Counted from the first letter of the stretch, positions 18,495 to 27,846 are shown. The stretch: DNA of 64,000 nucleotides from Acinetobacter sp. NIPH 2699 (GCF_022549355.1 NZ_JAKZGL010000010.1:1-64000), one strand, 5' to 3'. Made by a program: numbers and translations. Notes: generated from the sequence alone by a model not told the origin.

Positions 18495-18827
18495 ATGAAG
18501 AATTGGATGTTTTTATTCATCGCAATTATTGCAGAAGTGATTGCAACTTCAGCCTTAAAAAGTAGTGAGGGTTTTACTAAACCGCTTGCTTCAATTGTGG
18601 TTGTTTTGGGTTATATGATTGCTTTTTATTGTTTGTCTTTGACTTTAAAAACCATTCCAGTTGGTATTGCTTATGCGATTTGGTCTGGGTTGGGAATTGT
18701 CCTCATCTCAGCTGTGGCTTGGATCGTATTTGACCAAAAACTAGATGTCTGGGGTATAGTGGGTATTGTATTGATTATGAGTGGCGTACTGATATTAAAT
18801 TTGCTGTCAAAAACGAGTGCACATTAG
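18495..18827 (+). CDS. abeS: SMR-family multidrug efflux transporter (AbeS/EmrE-like)
   Basis: A 110-residue four-helix inner-membrane antiporter that exports cationic drugs in exchange for protons. Glu14 in the first helix ([16 protein letters not shown]) is the essential proton- and drug-binding residue, and [16 protein letters not shown] marks helix 3. The pattern is very close to what I recall of AbeS of Acinetobacter baumannii. I use that symbol by resemblance only; the sequence differs at many positions. The gene is monocistronic, between two terminators. No guanidine riboswitch is apparent upstream, so a guanidine exporter role is not supported. Confidence 0.88.
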   Translation: MKNWMFLFIAIIAEVIATSALKSSEGFTKPLASIVVVLGYMIAFYCLSLTLKTIPVGIAYAIWSGLGIVLISAVAWIVFDQKLDVWGIVGIVLIMSGVLILNLLSKTSAH

Positions 18828-18836
18828 TTGAATAAA

Positions 18837-18864
18837 AAACCGAGCTAAAGTGATAGCTCGGTTT
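18837..18864. terminator. bidirectional terminator between the SMR gene and the hydroxylase-like gene
   Basis: A perfect 11-bp stem AAACCGAGCTA / TAGCTCGGTTT lies between convergent genes, with an A run on one side and a T-rich run on the other. Confidence 0.8.
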
Positions 18865-18908
18865 GATAAAATATTTTCTAATCAACAGTCAGGCCAATAC
18901 ACCGACAT

Positions 18909-19532
18909 TTATAAAGCCACTTCAATCCCTTGACGTAAATTGCATTGGTCAAGTTTAGAATTCGCATCAATTTTTGCATAGGCTTTAGGCAGTAAGCGAC
19001 GTGCTATTTTATTCACTCTTTTCTCTAACCACAGCGGCATTTCTATTCCGAGCGGATTTGTTTCTGTGACAGAGGCATCGGTCATCACGCGTGTTCCCAT
19101 GATGTAATCGAACCAAGGGCGAGTTACGCACCAGTTTGCATTTTGGTTGCTGGTCATGTGGTGATCATAGTGCCAAGGGATGCGTTTTTGGGCGTACTCT
19201 GGATCTAAATGTGATTTGGCGTGGACGCTCCAATAATTCCAAATGCCGTAGTACAAACCTGCTGTAAAGAAGGGTGCAATGGGTAGAAAAATAGTTGATG
19301 CAGCAGCTAGGCCTATTAATGCTGATTTTTCATTATACATTTCAGAATTTTTAAACATCGACTCAGCGTAGCCTTCGTCATGGAAGCCATTTAAACGCGC
19401 ACGTTTATGATGTGCAATATGTGTAAAGAATGGACTGTTTCTATTTTTACTTGGGAACTCATGTAGCCATACTTTATGAAAATACCATTCCATGCCATTT
19501 GCAACAAAAATACCTACTGGAAAACCGATCAT
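18909..19532 (-). CDS. fatty acid hydroxylase-like membrane protein
   Basis: A 207-residue protein carrying the histidine boxes of the fatty acid hydroxylase / sterol desaturase superfamily, which bind a di-iron centre. Visible boxes are FHKVWLHE (His19, His24), HIAHHKR (His38, His41, His42), HAKSH (His104, His108) and HYDHH (His121, His124, His125). Hydrophobic stretches at about 69-100 fit membrane helices. The N-terminus is short, beginning inside the first helix region, but a GAGG site precedes this ATG. Substrate unknown, possibly a membrane lipid. The AraC-type regulator gene lies 96 bp upstream in the same direction. Confidence 0.8.
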   Translation of the reverse strand: MIGFPVGIFVANGMEWYFHKVWLHEFPSKNRNSPFFTHIAHHKRARLNGFHDEGYAESMFKNSEMYNEKSALIGLAAASTIFLPIAPFFTAGLYYGIWNYWSVHAKSHLDPEYAQKRIPWHYDHHMTSNQNANWCVTRPWFDYIMGTRVMTDASVTETNPLGIEMPLWLEKRVNKIARRLLPKAYAKIDANSKLDQCNLRQGIEVAL

Positions 19533-19628
19533 GTGAGGTTACCTCATAAAACATGAATCAGATTTTATAAACTTAATGATGAATTTTTTTGACTGAACTG
19601 GCAGATTTAATCTGCCGATCAAATCAAA

Positions 19629-20624
19629 TTATTGTTGTTTTCGTTGTCGATAGGCAGTAGGTGTTTCACCAGTCCAGCGTTTAAATGCTCTGGAAAAAGC
19701 AGATGGTTCAGAAAACCCCGTGAGATACACAATTTGATCAATTGACTCTTGGGTCTGAGAGAGTAAGCGTCGAGCAAGTCGTTCACGATATTGTGCAATC
19801 ACTTTTTCATAGCTGGTATTTAAAAGCTGTAAATCTGCTCTTAAACTACGGGCACTACGGTTTAATCGTCTAGCAACAATATTCTGATCAAATTCACCGG
19901 ATTCCAATAAGCCACTGGCTAAAATCTTTTCTATTTCATCTACAAGTTGGTGTTTCTGTAACAGTTCAAGTTGTGAGGCGGCATGGTGTTCATGGATTTT
20001 GAGTAGTTCGGGTTCATAAGCAGGTGAGGGATAGTTTAATAATCTTGCATCAAAGCAAATACGACCTTCCGTTCCAAGTTTGACATTACATCCCCAGACT
20101 TTTTGATATTCTTCATGCTTGGCACCTTCAGTGTAAGGGAGCCAAATTTCAGAAGCTGTAAAAGTATCGTCACTGATATATTTAAAGAAATTAAGCAAAA
20201 TACCAATCGCACATTCTAAATAATGTCTGACAGGGTGATTGAGTCCTGAAATTGAGACCGTCTTTTCGTCAAATTCCAGTTTAAAAGACATCGCATCGGT
20301 GAGTAATGCTTGATAGCGAATAGTGCGTTGTAATCCCTCACCAAAGGTCGGGCTACTGAGAAAAAGATATTCAATCACTTGTCCCCGAAAGGGCGGAACA
20401 TTGCTACCTACATGTAATCCAATATCCTGATCTTGACTAAAATGCTCCGCAGCGCGCCAAAAGCGTTGTTGAGTAGCATTATCACGACGGACGAATTTAT
20501 CAGGTGGTTGGTCAGGTAAGTGAACGCTGGCAAAGATAGCGGCTGCATCTAAATTCATCTTTTGCATGGTTTGATAAACCATCCATAAAAAGATGCCTGC
20601 ATCACTGGTTTTTCGAGAAAGCAT
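19629..20624 (-). CDS. AraC-family transcriptional regulator
   Basis: A 331-residue regulator with an N-terminal Arabinose_bd-type (PF12625-like) sensing domain and a C-terminal double helix-turn-helix; IDQIVYLTGFSEPSAFSRAF then KRWTGETPTAYR is the classic AraC signature. Related regulators control lipid or hydrocarbon catabolism and virulence genes. The ATG at 20624 (MLSRKTSDAGIF) gives the family length; the longer reading adds an unlikely Phe/Tyr-rich leader. It precedes the hydroxylase-like gene on the same strand, a plausible target. Confidence 0.88.
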   Translation of the reverse strand: MLSRKTSDAGIFLWMVYQTMQKMNLDAAAIFASVHLPDQPPDKFVRRDNATQQRFWRAAEHFSQDQDIGLHVGSNVPPFRGQVIEYLFLSSPTFGEGLQRTIRYQALLTDAMSFKLEFDEKTVSISGLNHPVRHYLECAIGILLNFFKYISDDTFTASEIWLPYTEGAKHEEYQKVWGCNVKLGTEGRICFDARLLNYPSPAYEPELLKIHEHHAASQLELLQKHQLVDEIEKILASGLLESGEFDQNIVARRLNRSARSLRADLQLLNTSYEKVIAQYRERLARRLLSQTQESIDQIVYLTGFSEPSAFSRAFKRWTGETPTAYRQRKQQ

Positions 20625-20705
20625 ATAAACAAAGTAAATATAAGTTTTAAAACAATATACGCTGTTCTTTTTAGGATAGAAATGGAGAATATCGAATAAA
20701 AGGAA

Positions 20706-20731
20706 AGGCACTCACAATCAAGTAAGTGCCT
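20706..20731 (-). terminator. terminator after the DUF4198 gene
   Basis: A 7-bp stem AGGCACT / AGTGCCT with a 12-nt loop, followed by TTCCTTTTATT on the minus strand, just past the stop codon at 20739. Confidence 0.6.
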
Positions 20732-20738
20732 GATGTGC

Positions 20739-21629
20739 TTATTCAGTCACTTCTACTGTCACGCTGTAGGTATAACTTTCAGCGATAGGCGGCTTAGTGT
20801 TATCACTATTTGCTTCAGGATAAGCTGTGGTAATTAAATAGATACCCGCTTGTTCTAATTTAATGTCTAATTCACCTTTTGCATTGGTTTTAACATGTGG
20901 AAGTTCACGTCTTTCATTTGCCGTGTAATTGCTTGCACCTTTGAAAATATCAAATTCAACGTTCGGTACTGGTTTACCATTCATTAACACGACTGCTTTT
21001 AATGCTTCGCCTGCATAAAGTTCATTTGGATGTGTAATAAATTTAAGCTCGAAACCTTTGTTGCTCACTGCTGGAATAGCGCTCGGCTTGCCTTTAGTGA
21101 CAAAGCTTTCAGCAATATAATGATTGATCGTTTGTGCTGTTTTCGCTTTTGCTGGGATTTTATCTTCGGTAATGAAGCGAGGTGGTTGATTGCTTGGTGC
21201 TTGAGCAGGAGCTTTTTGTTCAGTATTTGCTTGTTGTGGCATTGGGTTGGCATTGGCAGGGCGAGGTGCGCGAACACGTAACCAGCGACCATCAACCAGT
21301 GCATATTTGCTTGGGTTGCCAGTGGCATTTTGTGTGCGAATACGATATGTCCCTTCGCCATCAAGACTAAATTCAGCAATATTAAAAGCTTTAAGTTCGG
21401 CAGCTGCGTTCACTTGCTGAGTATGACCATTGGGTGCTGTTATTTGATAGCTCGTTTTAAAATTACGGCTAGGCACAAAGAACTTTTCTATAGTTATACC
21501 ACTTTGGAAACTGACGTTATCGGATTTACTATCGAATACTTCTGGTAATATAAATGGGCTAGCCGTATGGGCATGGCTTAAAATAGGTAACACAGATAAT
21601 AACGAAATGGTCAGTAAATGACGCATCAT
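20739..21629 (-). CDS. DUF4198 periplasmic protein of the iron/flavin island
   Basis: A 296-residue exported protein with a signal peptide (HLLTISLLSVLPILSHAHA-like, cleavage near residue 20) and a DUF4198 fold. The mature N-terminus begins HTASPFILPEVF, a His-bearing start typical of the family. Two carboxypeptidase-like beta-sandwich segments follow, including GEALKAVVLMNGKPVPNVEF and TNAKGELDIKLEQAGIYLIT. A Pro/Gln/Ala-rich linker lies at about 125-155. DUF4198 proteins have been linked to metal uptake. It is divergent from the ApbE-DUF2271 gene across an 97-bp region with a Fur-box-like site. Confidence 0.82.
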   Translation of the reverse strand: MMRHLLTISLLSVLPILSHAHTASPFILPEVFDSKSDNVSFQSGITIEKFFVPSRNFKTSYQITAPNGHTQQVNAAAELKAFNIAEFSLDGEGTYRIRTQNATGNPSKYALVDGRWLRVRAPRPANANPMPQQANTEQKAPAQAPSNQPPRFITEDKIPAKAKTAQTINHYIAESFVTKGKPSAIPAVSNKGFELKFITHPNELYAGEALKAVVLMNGKPVPNVEFDIFKGASNYTANERRELPHVKTNAKGELDIKLEQAGIYLITTAYPEANSDNTKPPIAESYTYSVTVEVTE

Positions 21630-21673
21630 ATACCTCAGCTTACAAATAGATAAAAGATTTTAACAATCTACTT

Positions 21674-21692
21674 GATAACGAGTATCAATTGC
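21674..21692. promoter_or_regulatory. putative Fur box in a divergent promoter
   Basis: GATAACGAGTATCAATTGC matches the 19-bp Fur consensus (GATAATGATAATCATTATC) at 13 positions. It lies between the divergent DUF4198 and ApbE-DUF2271 genes, a sensible place to repress both when iron is plentiful. Confidence 0.5.
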
Positions 21693-21726
21693 AATATTAT
21701 TTTTACTAAATTTGGGAGTTAAAGCT

Positions 21727-23298
21727 ATGTCATCAGGTGTTGTATTACTTCGTCCAATCAATTTGGTTTTTCGTTTATCTCCACTGATGGCTGCAATGGC
21801 AATAATGGTTTCTCCCGTACAGGCGACTGTACCTACAACTGATTCAGCAATCACCCCACAGGTTATTACTACAGATGCGCAAGCACCAAGTTATCGTTTT
21901 CACCAAGACCATATCTTAGGAACTTCACTCGATGTGATTGTGACCACATCTGAGCAGCAGGATGCAGAAAAAGCTTTACAAGCCATTCAAATAGAGATTG
22001 CTCGATTGGATCAAATTTTATCAGTGTGGCGTGATGATAGTGAAATCAGTCAGTTGAATCGTGAGCGACAAATTTCTGCTTCATCAGAACTTTATGATGT
22101 AATTGCTGCTTGTGAGCAATGGCGTAGTGCAACATGCGGTGGTTTTGATGCACGTTTAGGGCAATTGATCCAACTCTGGGAACAAAGTAATGATGTTCAA
22201 CGCTTGGATGACAATACCCAAGAAACATTACTACAGCAGCTTAAGACGCAAAGTATTGAATTAAATCCACACACCAAACAGATAATCACAAACTCAGCCA
22301 TTGATATTGTTCCAGATGCATATGCAAAAGGTTATGTAATTGATCGTGCTTTAATTGCTGCAAAACAAGCCGTGCCACATTTACAAGGGATCTTGATTGA
22401 TATTGGTGGGGATATGCGCGTTTGGGGGCAATCACCAAACCAAACTGCTTGGAAGATTGGAATACAAAATCCAAATGAACATTTTGATAATGCGCCACCT
22501 GCACAAATTCTAAATATTAAAGATCAGGCTGTCGCATTTAGTGGTCAGGGCTATCGCCAACTTGCTGGACAGTCACATTTGCTCAATCCACAAACGGGTA
22601 TGCCAATACAGCAGGTCGAACAATGTGTCGTTGTTGGACAATGTGCTGCCGATTCAGATGCATTAGCAACAGCTTTGACGGCAATGGCACCGCATGATGG
22701 CATGCAATTGATTGAGCAGTTAGTTGGCTATGAAGCGCAGCTTGTCACACGTGATGGTACACATTATCAAAGCTCAGGTTGGTCATCGTTATTGGATGCA
22801 AATCAACCTGCAATCATGCGTCATGTGGCTGCCAGCGGTGATGCGACAGCTTGGCCAAAAGGCTATCAGGCACAGTTGGAAGTAAATATTCCAAAGCTTG
22901 CAGTCGAGAAATACCGAGCGCCTTATGTTTCGATTTGGGTGACTGATGTTGATAAAAAGTTGGTACGTACACTTGCTGTATGGGGCAATGATGAAAAATG
23001 GATCAACTCTAATTATGTGTGGTGGCGTCGTTATGGTCGTCAGATGCAAAATTTAGATGCAGTTGCCAAACCATCTCGTCAACCAGGACAATATAAATTA
23101 GCTTGGGATGGAAAAGATGATCAAGGAAAAGTGGTTAAGGCTGGGCAGTATGTGATTCACATCGAAACTTCACGTGAGCATGGTGATCGTTCATATCAAA
23201 CTTTTGAATTGGATGTTGCGCCAAAAGCCGTCAATAAGACACTGCCAGCTCAAGCTGAAATTGGTACACTTAAACTGAATTTCCAACGTGGTATCTAA
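21727..23298 (+). CDS. ApbE (FAD:protein FMN transferase)-DUF2271 fusion protein
   Basis: A 523-residue exported protein joining two domains. Residues about 55-345 form an ApbE domain, which moves FMN from FAD onto a Thr of a target protein: AYAKGYVIDRA, ILIDIGGDMRVWG, HLLNPQTGMP and DSDALATALTAM are its motifs. Residues about 385-510 form a DUF2271 domain (WWRRYGRQMQNLDAV, YKLAWDGKDDQGKVV, HIETSREHG). A hydrophobic N-terminus (LSPLMAAMAIMVSPVQA) serves as signal peptide. The ATG at 21727 has a GGGAG site; a TTG 15 bp upstream overlaps that site and is unlikely. The gene starts a run with the PepSY and reductase genes. Confidence 0.88.
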   Translation: MSSGVVLLRPINLVFRLSPLMAAMAIMVSPVQATVPTTDSAITPQVITTDAQAPSYRFHQDHILGTSLDVIVTTSEQQDAEKALQAIQIEIARLDQILSVWRDDSEISQLNRERQISASSELYDVIAACEQWRSATCGGFDARLGQLIQLWEQSNDVQRLDDNTQETLLQQLKTQSIELNPHTKQIITNSAIDIVPDAYAKGYVIDRALIAAKQAVPHLQGILIDIGGDMRVWGQSPNQTAWKIGIQNPNEHFDNAPPAQILNIKDQAVAFSGQGYRQLAGQSHLLNPQTGMPIQQVEQCVVVGQCAADSDALATALTAMAPHDGMQLIEQLVGYEAQLVTRDGTHYQSSGWSSLLDANQPAIMRHVAASGDATAWPKGYQAQLEVNIPKLAVEKYRAPYVSIWVTDVDKKLVRTLAVWGNDEKWINSNYVWWRRYGRQMQNLDAVAKPSRQPGQYKLAWDGKDDQGKVVKAGQYVIHIETSREHGDRSYQTFELDVAPKAVNKTLPAQAEIGTLKLNFQRGI

Positions 23299-23332
23299 GT
23301 CGATTCACCACTAAATCAATGGGGCTTGTCTC

Positions 23333-23923
23333 TTGTATCAACGCCGTGATTTTTACCGCCATGCACGTTATGTGCATGGCTGGCTCTCCGCTTTTGCCTT
23401 TATTGCGCTTATTTTCTTCTCAGTGACAGGGCTGTTATTAAATCATCCAGAGTGGTTTAAACCTGCACAACAGGAACAAAGTAATACCATTATTTTACCT
23501 GAACCGTTGATGCAGACAATTGTTGAGCAAGAAAACCCCACGCAAATCATCCTAGATTATTTACGCCAACAGCAGTCTTTGGTTGGGCGTTATCAGAGCA
23601 GTGAAATATTGGACGGTGAAGTGATGATTCGTCTCGATAGTCCTGCGGGTTCAACTGATATCTGGGTACTTTTGGATACAGCAGAAGCTGAAATCACGAT
23701 GAAGCCAGCATCGACAGTTTCATTGTTGAATGATTTACACCGTGGTAAGAATGTCGGGGCTGGATGGAGCTGGTTAATTGATATTAGTGCGGTAATCATC
23801 GTGTTATTATCGCTGGCTGGGTATATTCTGTTTTTAACTTTAAAAACTCGCTTGTTGACGCATTTAACGCTCACGGCTGTGAGTTTAGCGCTCATTACTC
23901 TGCTTATTTGGTCAGCGGTGTAA
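23333..23923 (+). CDS. PepSY-associated membrane protein
   Basis: A 196-residue membrane protein of the PepSY_TM / iron-regulated membrane protein group. One helix spans about 15-38, after the conserved YRHARYVHGWLSAF, and two or three more span about 146-193. A periplasmic loop (40-140) lies between them. Histidines flanking the helices could bind haem. No in-frame ATG precedes the conserved start, so translation must begin at the TTG at 23333, after a GGGG site. It follows the ApbE-DUF2271 gene by 34 bp and precedes the reductase by 9 bp. It probably passes electrons across the membrane. Confidence 0.82.
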   Translation: MYQRRDFYRHARYVHGWLSAFAFIALIFFSVTGLLLNHPEWFKPAQQEQSNTIILPEPLMQTIVEQENPTQIILDYLRQQQSLVGRYQSSEILDGEVMIRLDSPAGSTDIWVLLDTAEAEITMKPASTVSLLNDLHRGKNVGAGWSWLIDISAVIIVLLSLAGYILFLTLKTRLLTHLTLTAVSLALITLLIWSAV

Positions 23924-23932
23924 TGTGGTAGC

Positions 23933-25411
23933 ATGACTCAGGCATTGTTCTTGGTAATGTGTGCATTACTGTTTCTATTGTTACTGCATCTATTCATTAT
24001 TATTTATTTATTCTGGCGGCAGTTGTCGAGTCGTATCGATACTGACGTCACAGCACAACAATATTTAGTCGTTTATGCCAGTCAAACTGGCCAAGCAGAG
24101 ACTTGGGCTAAACATACTGCTGAACAATTAAAAATCATCCATGAAGAAAAAGTTGAGTTGTTGGATATTCAGCAACTCAATCAGCAACATTTACAGCAGC
24201 CGAGTACGATATTGTGGGTGGTGAGTACGTATGGAGAGGGTGATGCACCTGACACTGCTCAAGATTTTGTACATAAAATTCTTGCTCAGTCTCTAGATTT
24301 ATCGCATTTATCTTTTGCCGTCTTGGCTTTGGGTGATAGACGTTATTCAAATTTCTGTCAGTTTGGAAAAAGACTTGAACACTGGTTATTGCAGCGCGAT
24401 GCCCACGTTTTATTTCCGACAGTATTGGTCGATCAACTGAATAGCGATGATTTAGAACAATGGCTATGCGGTTTAGAGCAATTAACTTCAACGAAATTCA
24501 AGACAATTCAGACCGAGAAAGCAAGAGTTGCATTAAAATTCGCCCATCGCCAGTGTTTAAATGAAGGTGGAACTGGCGAAGCAATTTATAAAGTTCAGTT
24601 GATTGCTGATCAAAATTTGCAGTGGTCATCGGGTGATATTTTAGAAATCCAGTGTGAAAATGACAGTGCGGAAATTCAGCACTTTTTAAAATCTCAGCAG
24701 CAGCAGGAATGCTCAGATGATTTTGTTGCTAAATTACGTAAATTAAATTTAAGAAAATGTCCCAGCCGAGAAGATCGTCCATTTGCTGAGTGGATCGAAC
24801 AGTTTGAGTTACTCCCTCAGCGTGAGTATTCAATTGCCAGTTTAGCTGAACAAGGTCTGATTGAATTGGTGGTGAGACAACAACGTTCTGAAGCTGGTTT
24901 TGGTTTAGGCTCTGGTTGGTTAACGATCGGTTTGGAGCAAGATCAACTTGTTCAAGCATCTATACACAATAATCCAAGTTTCCATTTGAGACAGGATGAC
25001 AAACCCTTAATTTTAATCGGTAATGGTACAGGTATTGCGGGTTTGGTTGCACATTTGCGTCAAAGAGAATATTGGGGGCATCAGAAAAATTGGCTTATTT
25101 TTGGTGAGAGACAACAGCAATTTGATCATTTATATCATGCTGAAATAGAGTATTGGCAGCAACAAGGTTTCTTAGCACAAGTTGATTATGCCTTCTCTCG
25201 TGATCAATCAGAAAAGATCTATGTACAAGATCGTTTAAGACAACAATCATCTCATTTACAAGAATGGATTGCACAAGGTGCAGCGATTTACGTTTGTGGT
25301 AGTTTAAAAGGGATGGCGAGCGGTGTTGATCAGGTACTACAAGAGATTCTAGGTACTGAGCAATTACAACAACTTAAACGGGAACAACGCTATCAACGTG
25401 ATGTTTACTAG
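23933..25411 (+). CDS. membrane-anchored flavodoxin-FAD reductase (sulfite reductase alpha-like)
   Basis: A 492-residue diflavin reductase. An N-terminal helix (6-28) anchors it. A flavodoxin FMN domain follows (ASQTGQAET at 49-57; STYGEGDAPD at 98-107; LALGDRRYSNFC at 131-142), then an FAD domain (REYSIAS at 297-303) and an NADPH domain (IGNGTGIAGL from 362; VCGSLKGMASGV near 453). It resembles cytochrome P450 reductase and the oxidoreductases found near TonB receptors in Pseudomonas and Acinetobacter. It probably takes electrons from cytosolic NADPH and gives them to the PepSY protein for reductive iron release. That role is inference from context. Confidence 0.87.
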   Translation: MTQALFLVMCALLFLLLLHLFIIIYLFWRQLSSRIDTDVTAQQYLVVYASQTGQAETWAKHTAEQLKIIHEEKVELLDIQQLNQQHLQQPSTILWVVSTYGEGDAPDTAQDFVHKILAQSLDLSHLSFAVLALGDRRYSNFCQFGKRLEHWLLQRDAHVLFPTVLVDQLNSDDLEQWLCGLEQLTSTKFKTIQTEKARVALKFAHRQCLNEGGTGEAIYKVQLIADQNLQWSSGDILEIQCENDSAEIQHFLKSQQQQECSDDFVAKLRKLNLRKCPSREDRPFAEWIEQFELLPQREYSIASLAEQGLIELVVRQQRSEAGFGLGSGWLTIGLEQDQLVQASIHNNPSFHLRQDDKPLILIGNGTGIAGLVAHLRQREYWGHQKNWLIFGERQQQFDHLYHAEIEYWQQQGFLAQVDYAFSRDQSEKIYVQDRLRQQSSHLQEWIAQGAAIYVCGSLKGMASGVDQVLQEILGTEQLQQLKREQRYQRDVY

Positions 25412-25428
25412 GAGCTATATTCTGGATT

Positions 25429-25650
25429 CTAAGTTGACTGTTTTAAGATCAGCGCTTTGATCTTTGTGGCTTTCTCAAAATGATCTAATTTATGTTCCAT
25501 AATCCACCAGTGCGCTGCTTCCATCAGGCGCTCAGGATCATCATTTTTGTTGGCGAAAAAAGCATAGAAAGATAGTCCAACATTACTGCCTTTTTTCTCA
25601 ATTTTCTCATCGCAAATCTGCAAGATTTTTGCTTTTAGTTCAGCTCTCAT
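25429..25650 (-). CDS. small uncharacterised protein (DUF6500-like)
   Basis: A 73-residue acidic/basic helical protein with no signal peptide. GSNVGLSFYAFFANKNDDPE and LMEAAHWWIMEHK are striking conserved-looking stretches. I think it matches a small family listed as DUF6500, but that is from memory. It converges with the reductase gene, with only 17 bp between the stops, so antisense overlap of the transcripts is likely. Function unknown. Confidence 0.7.
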   Translation of the reverse strand: MRAELKAKILQICDEKIEKKGSNVGLSFYAFFANKNDDPERLMEAAHWWIMEHKLDHFEKATKIKALILKQST

Positions 25651-25719
25651 TTAGCGCTCTCGCATTTTCACGAAATAAATCGCATCTATCATATCAGTCA
25701 ATCGTTCTTATATTTGAAA

Positions 25720-25748
25720 AATGCCAGTGTTTTTTGATCACTGGCATT
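25720..25748 (-). terminator. Rho-independent terminator after the TonB receptor at 25783
   Basis: A perfect 10-bp stem AATGCCAGTG / CACTGGCATT with a 9-nt loop, followed by TTTC and an AT-rich run on the minus strand. Confidence 0.8.
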
Positions 25749-25782
25749 GAGTTATCAAGCTACTTTTAGGATAAGGTTCATA

Positions 25783-27846
25783 TTAGAACTTTTTTTCAAG
25801 TGTGAATTGAAAGCTAGGAATATTTTCGTTGCTTCTTGCTTGATATAGGCGACCATCAGATTGATGGGTTAAGCGTTCTTTATAATCTGTGCTGAGCACA
25901 TTGTTTAGGTTTAAACTTGCTGCCCAACCCTCTGTAAAACGTTTGGTTGCACTTAGATTCAGACTAAAACGTTCATTGGTGGTTCGATCATAAGGTTGAC
26001 CATCTAAAGCACGTGTAAATTTTGGCGTGTAGCTGACATTGGCACTGCTAGAAACTTGCCAAGGTTTAAAACTATAAGACAAACCTGTGGTTGCGTTGTA
26101 CGGTGCAACATCACTTACCAGACGTTCATTTTGCTGTCCATCTTCGATCTTGGCGCGGATGCTAGACACTTGTCCATTCAACATAAATGAATGACCTGCA
26201 TCAGTTTGTTTTAATGCATAGCGTCCAGAAAGTTCAATCCCATAGGTCGTGGCTTTATCTTGGTTTTGTGGGCGCTCCACATAGCGAGTGTCTTCAAGCG
26301 CGATGACTCTTTCGATATAGTCTTTAATTTCACGATGATAGGCCGTGAAACTCACGCCACCACTAGCAGAATCGTATGCAAGTGTTGATTCAACAGCACG
26401 GATTTTTTCTGCTTTGAGGTTCGGATTCCCCCCGCGATCAGGATTGTTTAATGAGCCTGCATCACTATCTGTTGAAACAGTTACATTAGAAATCAAACGG
26501 TCTGATTTGGGACTACGGAAAGCTTGACTTAAATTACTTTGAATCGACCACTGATCGGTTAGGTTAAGTCGATAGGCGAGTACAGGACTTAAATGTTGAT
26601 CTTGATAATCAACTAAACCTGAACGATTTACCCACTCTTGTCTTGCCCCTAAAGTAATCGTTTGGTGGTTGGTAAAACGCCAGCTTCCTTCGCCATAAGC
26701 AGCATAACGTTGTTCATTGAGGCTTTTACTAACATTGCTATCGAGTTCATTCAGACGAGAATCAAAGCCAAATTTGATTTGACGATTTGCATCCAGTTTT
26801 CTTACGCCATCATAAGCCAGACCATATTCATTAATGCTTTCATCCGTATAAATTCGATCTTGAGTGGAACGTGTTAGCTGAGTTTCTGTTTGACGTTCTA
26901 CAGATAAGCGGATTTTGTCACTGAGGTCTTTGTCTTTACGCTCATAGCGCGTATTCAGACGAATACTGTCATTTTTATCATCTTGTATTTGATTAGCTGA
27001 GTATCCTTCCATTTTGGTATTGCGATAAAATAACTCAGCAATTAATTTTTGTTGATCGTCTAAATCATATTGTAAACGTGGTGAAAACATTTGCATGCTG
27101 CGATTTACAGTGCGTAAATTTTCGCGTGTCCCCGTTTCAGATTCGGTTTTTGAAATTGAGGTGTTATCAATCCACATTTGATTGGCGGAGATACTATAAG
27201 ACCACTGGTTTTCACGACCATCTGCTTGGATATTGATTTGCTTTCGTTCGGATTCTTGCTGCTCACTATCGCGTAAGCCATAACCTAATTTAACCGTACC
27301 ATTTAAGCGAGTGTTCAGCGGTTCTTTTAAAATAATATTAATGACTGCTGAAGAAGCGACTGAAGATTGAGCAACACTTGGTTGTTTTATAACTTCGATC
27401 CGTTCAATCATTTCAGACGTAATGGTGTCAATAACAGACATACCACCACGTGGTCCACCTTGTACAGGTTCACCATTAATCAAAAATGTTGGTGCGCCAC
27501 CCCCACGAAAGCGCATACCTGAAGCACCACCGCCACCGCGGGGACCTTGACCAAAGCTTGGTAATTGAAAACCCGCAGCACGACGTAATGCATCCATAAC
27601 CGTTTGATCACCATATTGGAGCATTTCTTCACGGCTGATAATTGTTTTTGGTACCGCACTCATATCATCGTCTTGTTGTTTTTGAGGATCTACGGTGGCA
27701 TGAATGCTCAGTGCTGGTAGTACATGAGTTACTGGTTCCACAGAAGTGGCAATGGGATCAACATCATTTGCAAAAAGAGGGGTACTCATACTGAATAGCG
27801 CAGAACTGAGAACACTTAGTTTTCCATAATCGCGTGGATGCTTCAT
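25783..27846 (-). CDS. TonB-dependent outer-membrane receptor with Gly-rich plug
   Basis: A 687-residue outer-membrane receptor. The ATG at 27846 opens a proper signal peptide (KLSVLSSALFSMSTPLFA); an upstream 51-codon extension is not credible. The plug domain runs about 60-170 (AVPKTIISREEMLQYGDQ, IERIEVIKQPSV). It contains an unusual Gly/Arg-rich run at about 100-135 (GQGPRGGGGASGMRFRGGG, then GGPRGG) where most receptors have a plain loop. A 22-stranded barrel follows and ends FTLEKKF, with the terminal Phe needed for Bam assembly. It sits in the iron/flavin island, so a ferric complex is the likely ligand. Confidence 0.9.
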   Translation of the reverse strand: MKHPRDYGKLSVLSSALFSMSTPLFANDVDPIATSVEPVTHVLPALSIHATVDPQKQQDDDMSAVPKTIISREEMLQYGDQTVMDALRRAAGFQLPSFGQGPRGGGGASGMRFRGGGAPTFLINGEPVQGGPRGGMSVIDTITSEMIERIEVIKQPSVAQSSVASSAVINIILKEPLNTRLNGTVKLGYGLRDSEQQESERKQINIQADGRENQWSYSISANQMWIDNTSISKTESETGTRENLRTVNRSMQMFSPRLQYDLDDQQKLIAELFYRNTKMEGYSANQIQDDKNDSIRLNTRYERKDKDLSDKIRLSVERQTETQLTRSTQDRIYTDESINEYGLAYDGVRKLDANRQIKFGFDSRLNELDSNVSKSLNEQRYAAYGEGSWRFTNHQTITLGARQEWVNRSGLVDYQDQHLSPVLAYRLNLTDQWSIQSNLSQAFRSPKSDRLISNVTVSTDSDAGSLNNPDRGGNPNLKAEKIRAVESTLAYDSASGGVSFTAYHREIKDYIERVIALEDTRYVERPQNQDKATTYGIELSGRYALKQTDAGHSFMLNGQVSSIRAKIEDGQQNERLVSDVAPYNATTGLSYSFKPWQVSSSANVSYTPKFTRALDGQPYDRTTNERFSLNLSATKRFTEGWAASLNLNNVLSTDYKERLTHQSDGRLYQARSNENIPSFQFTLEKKF

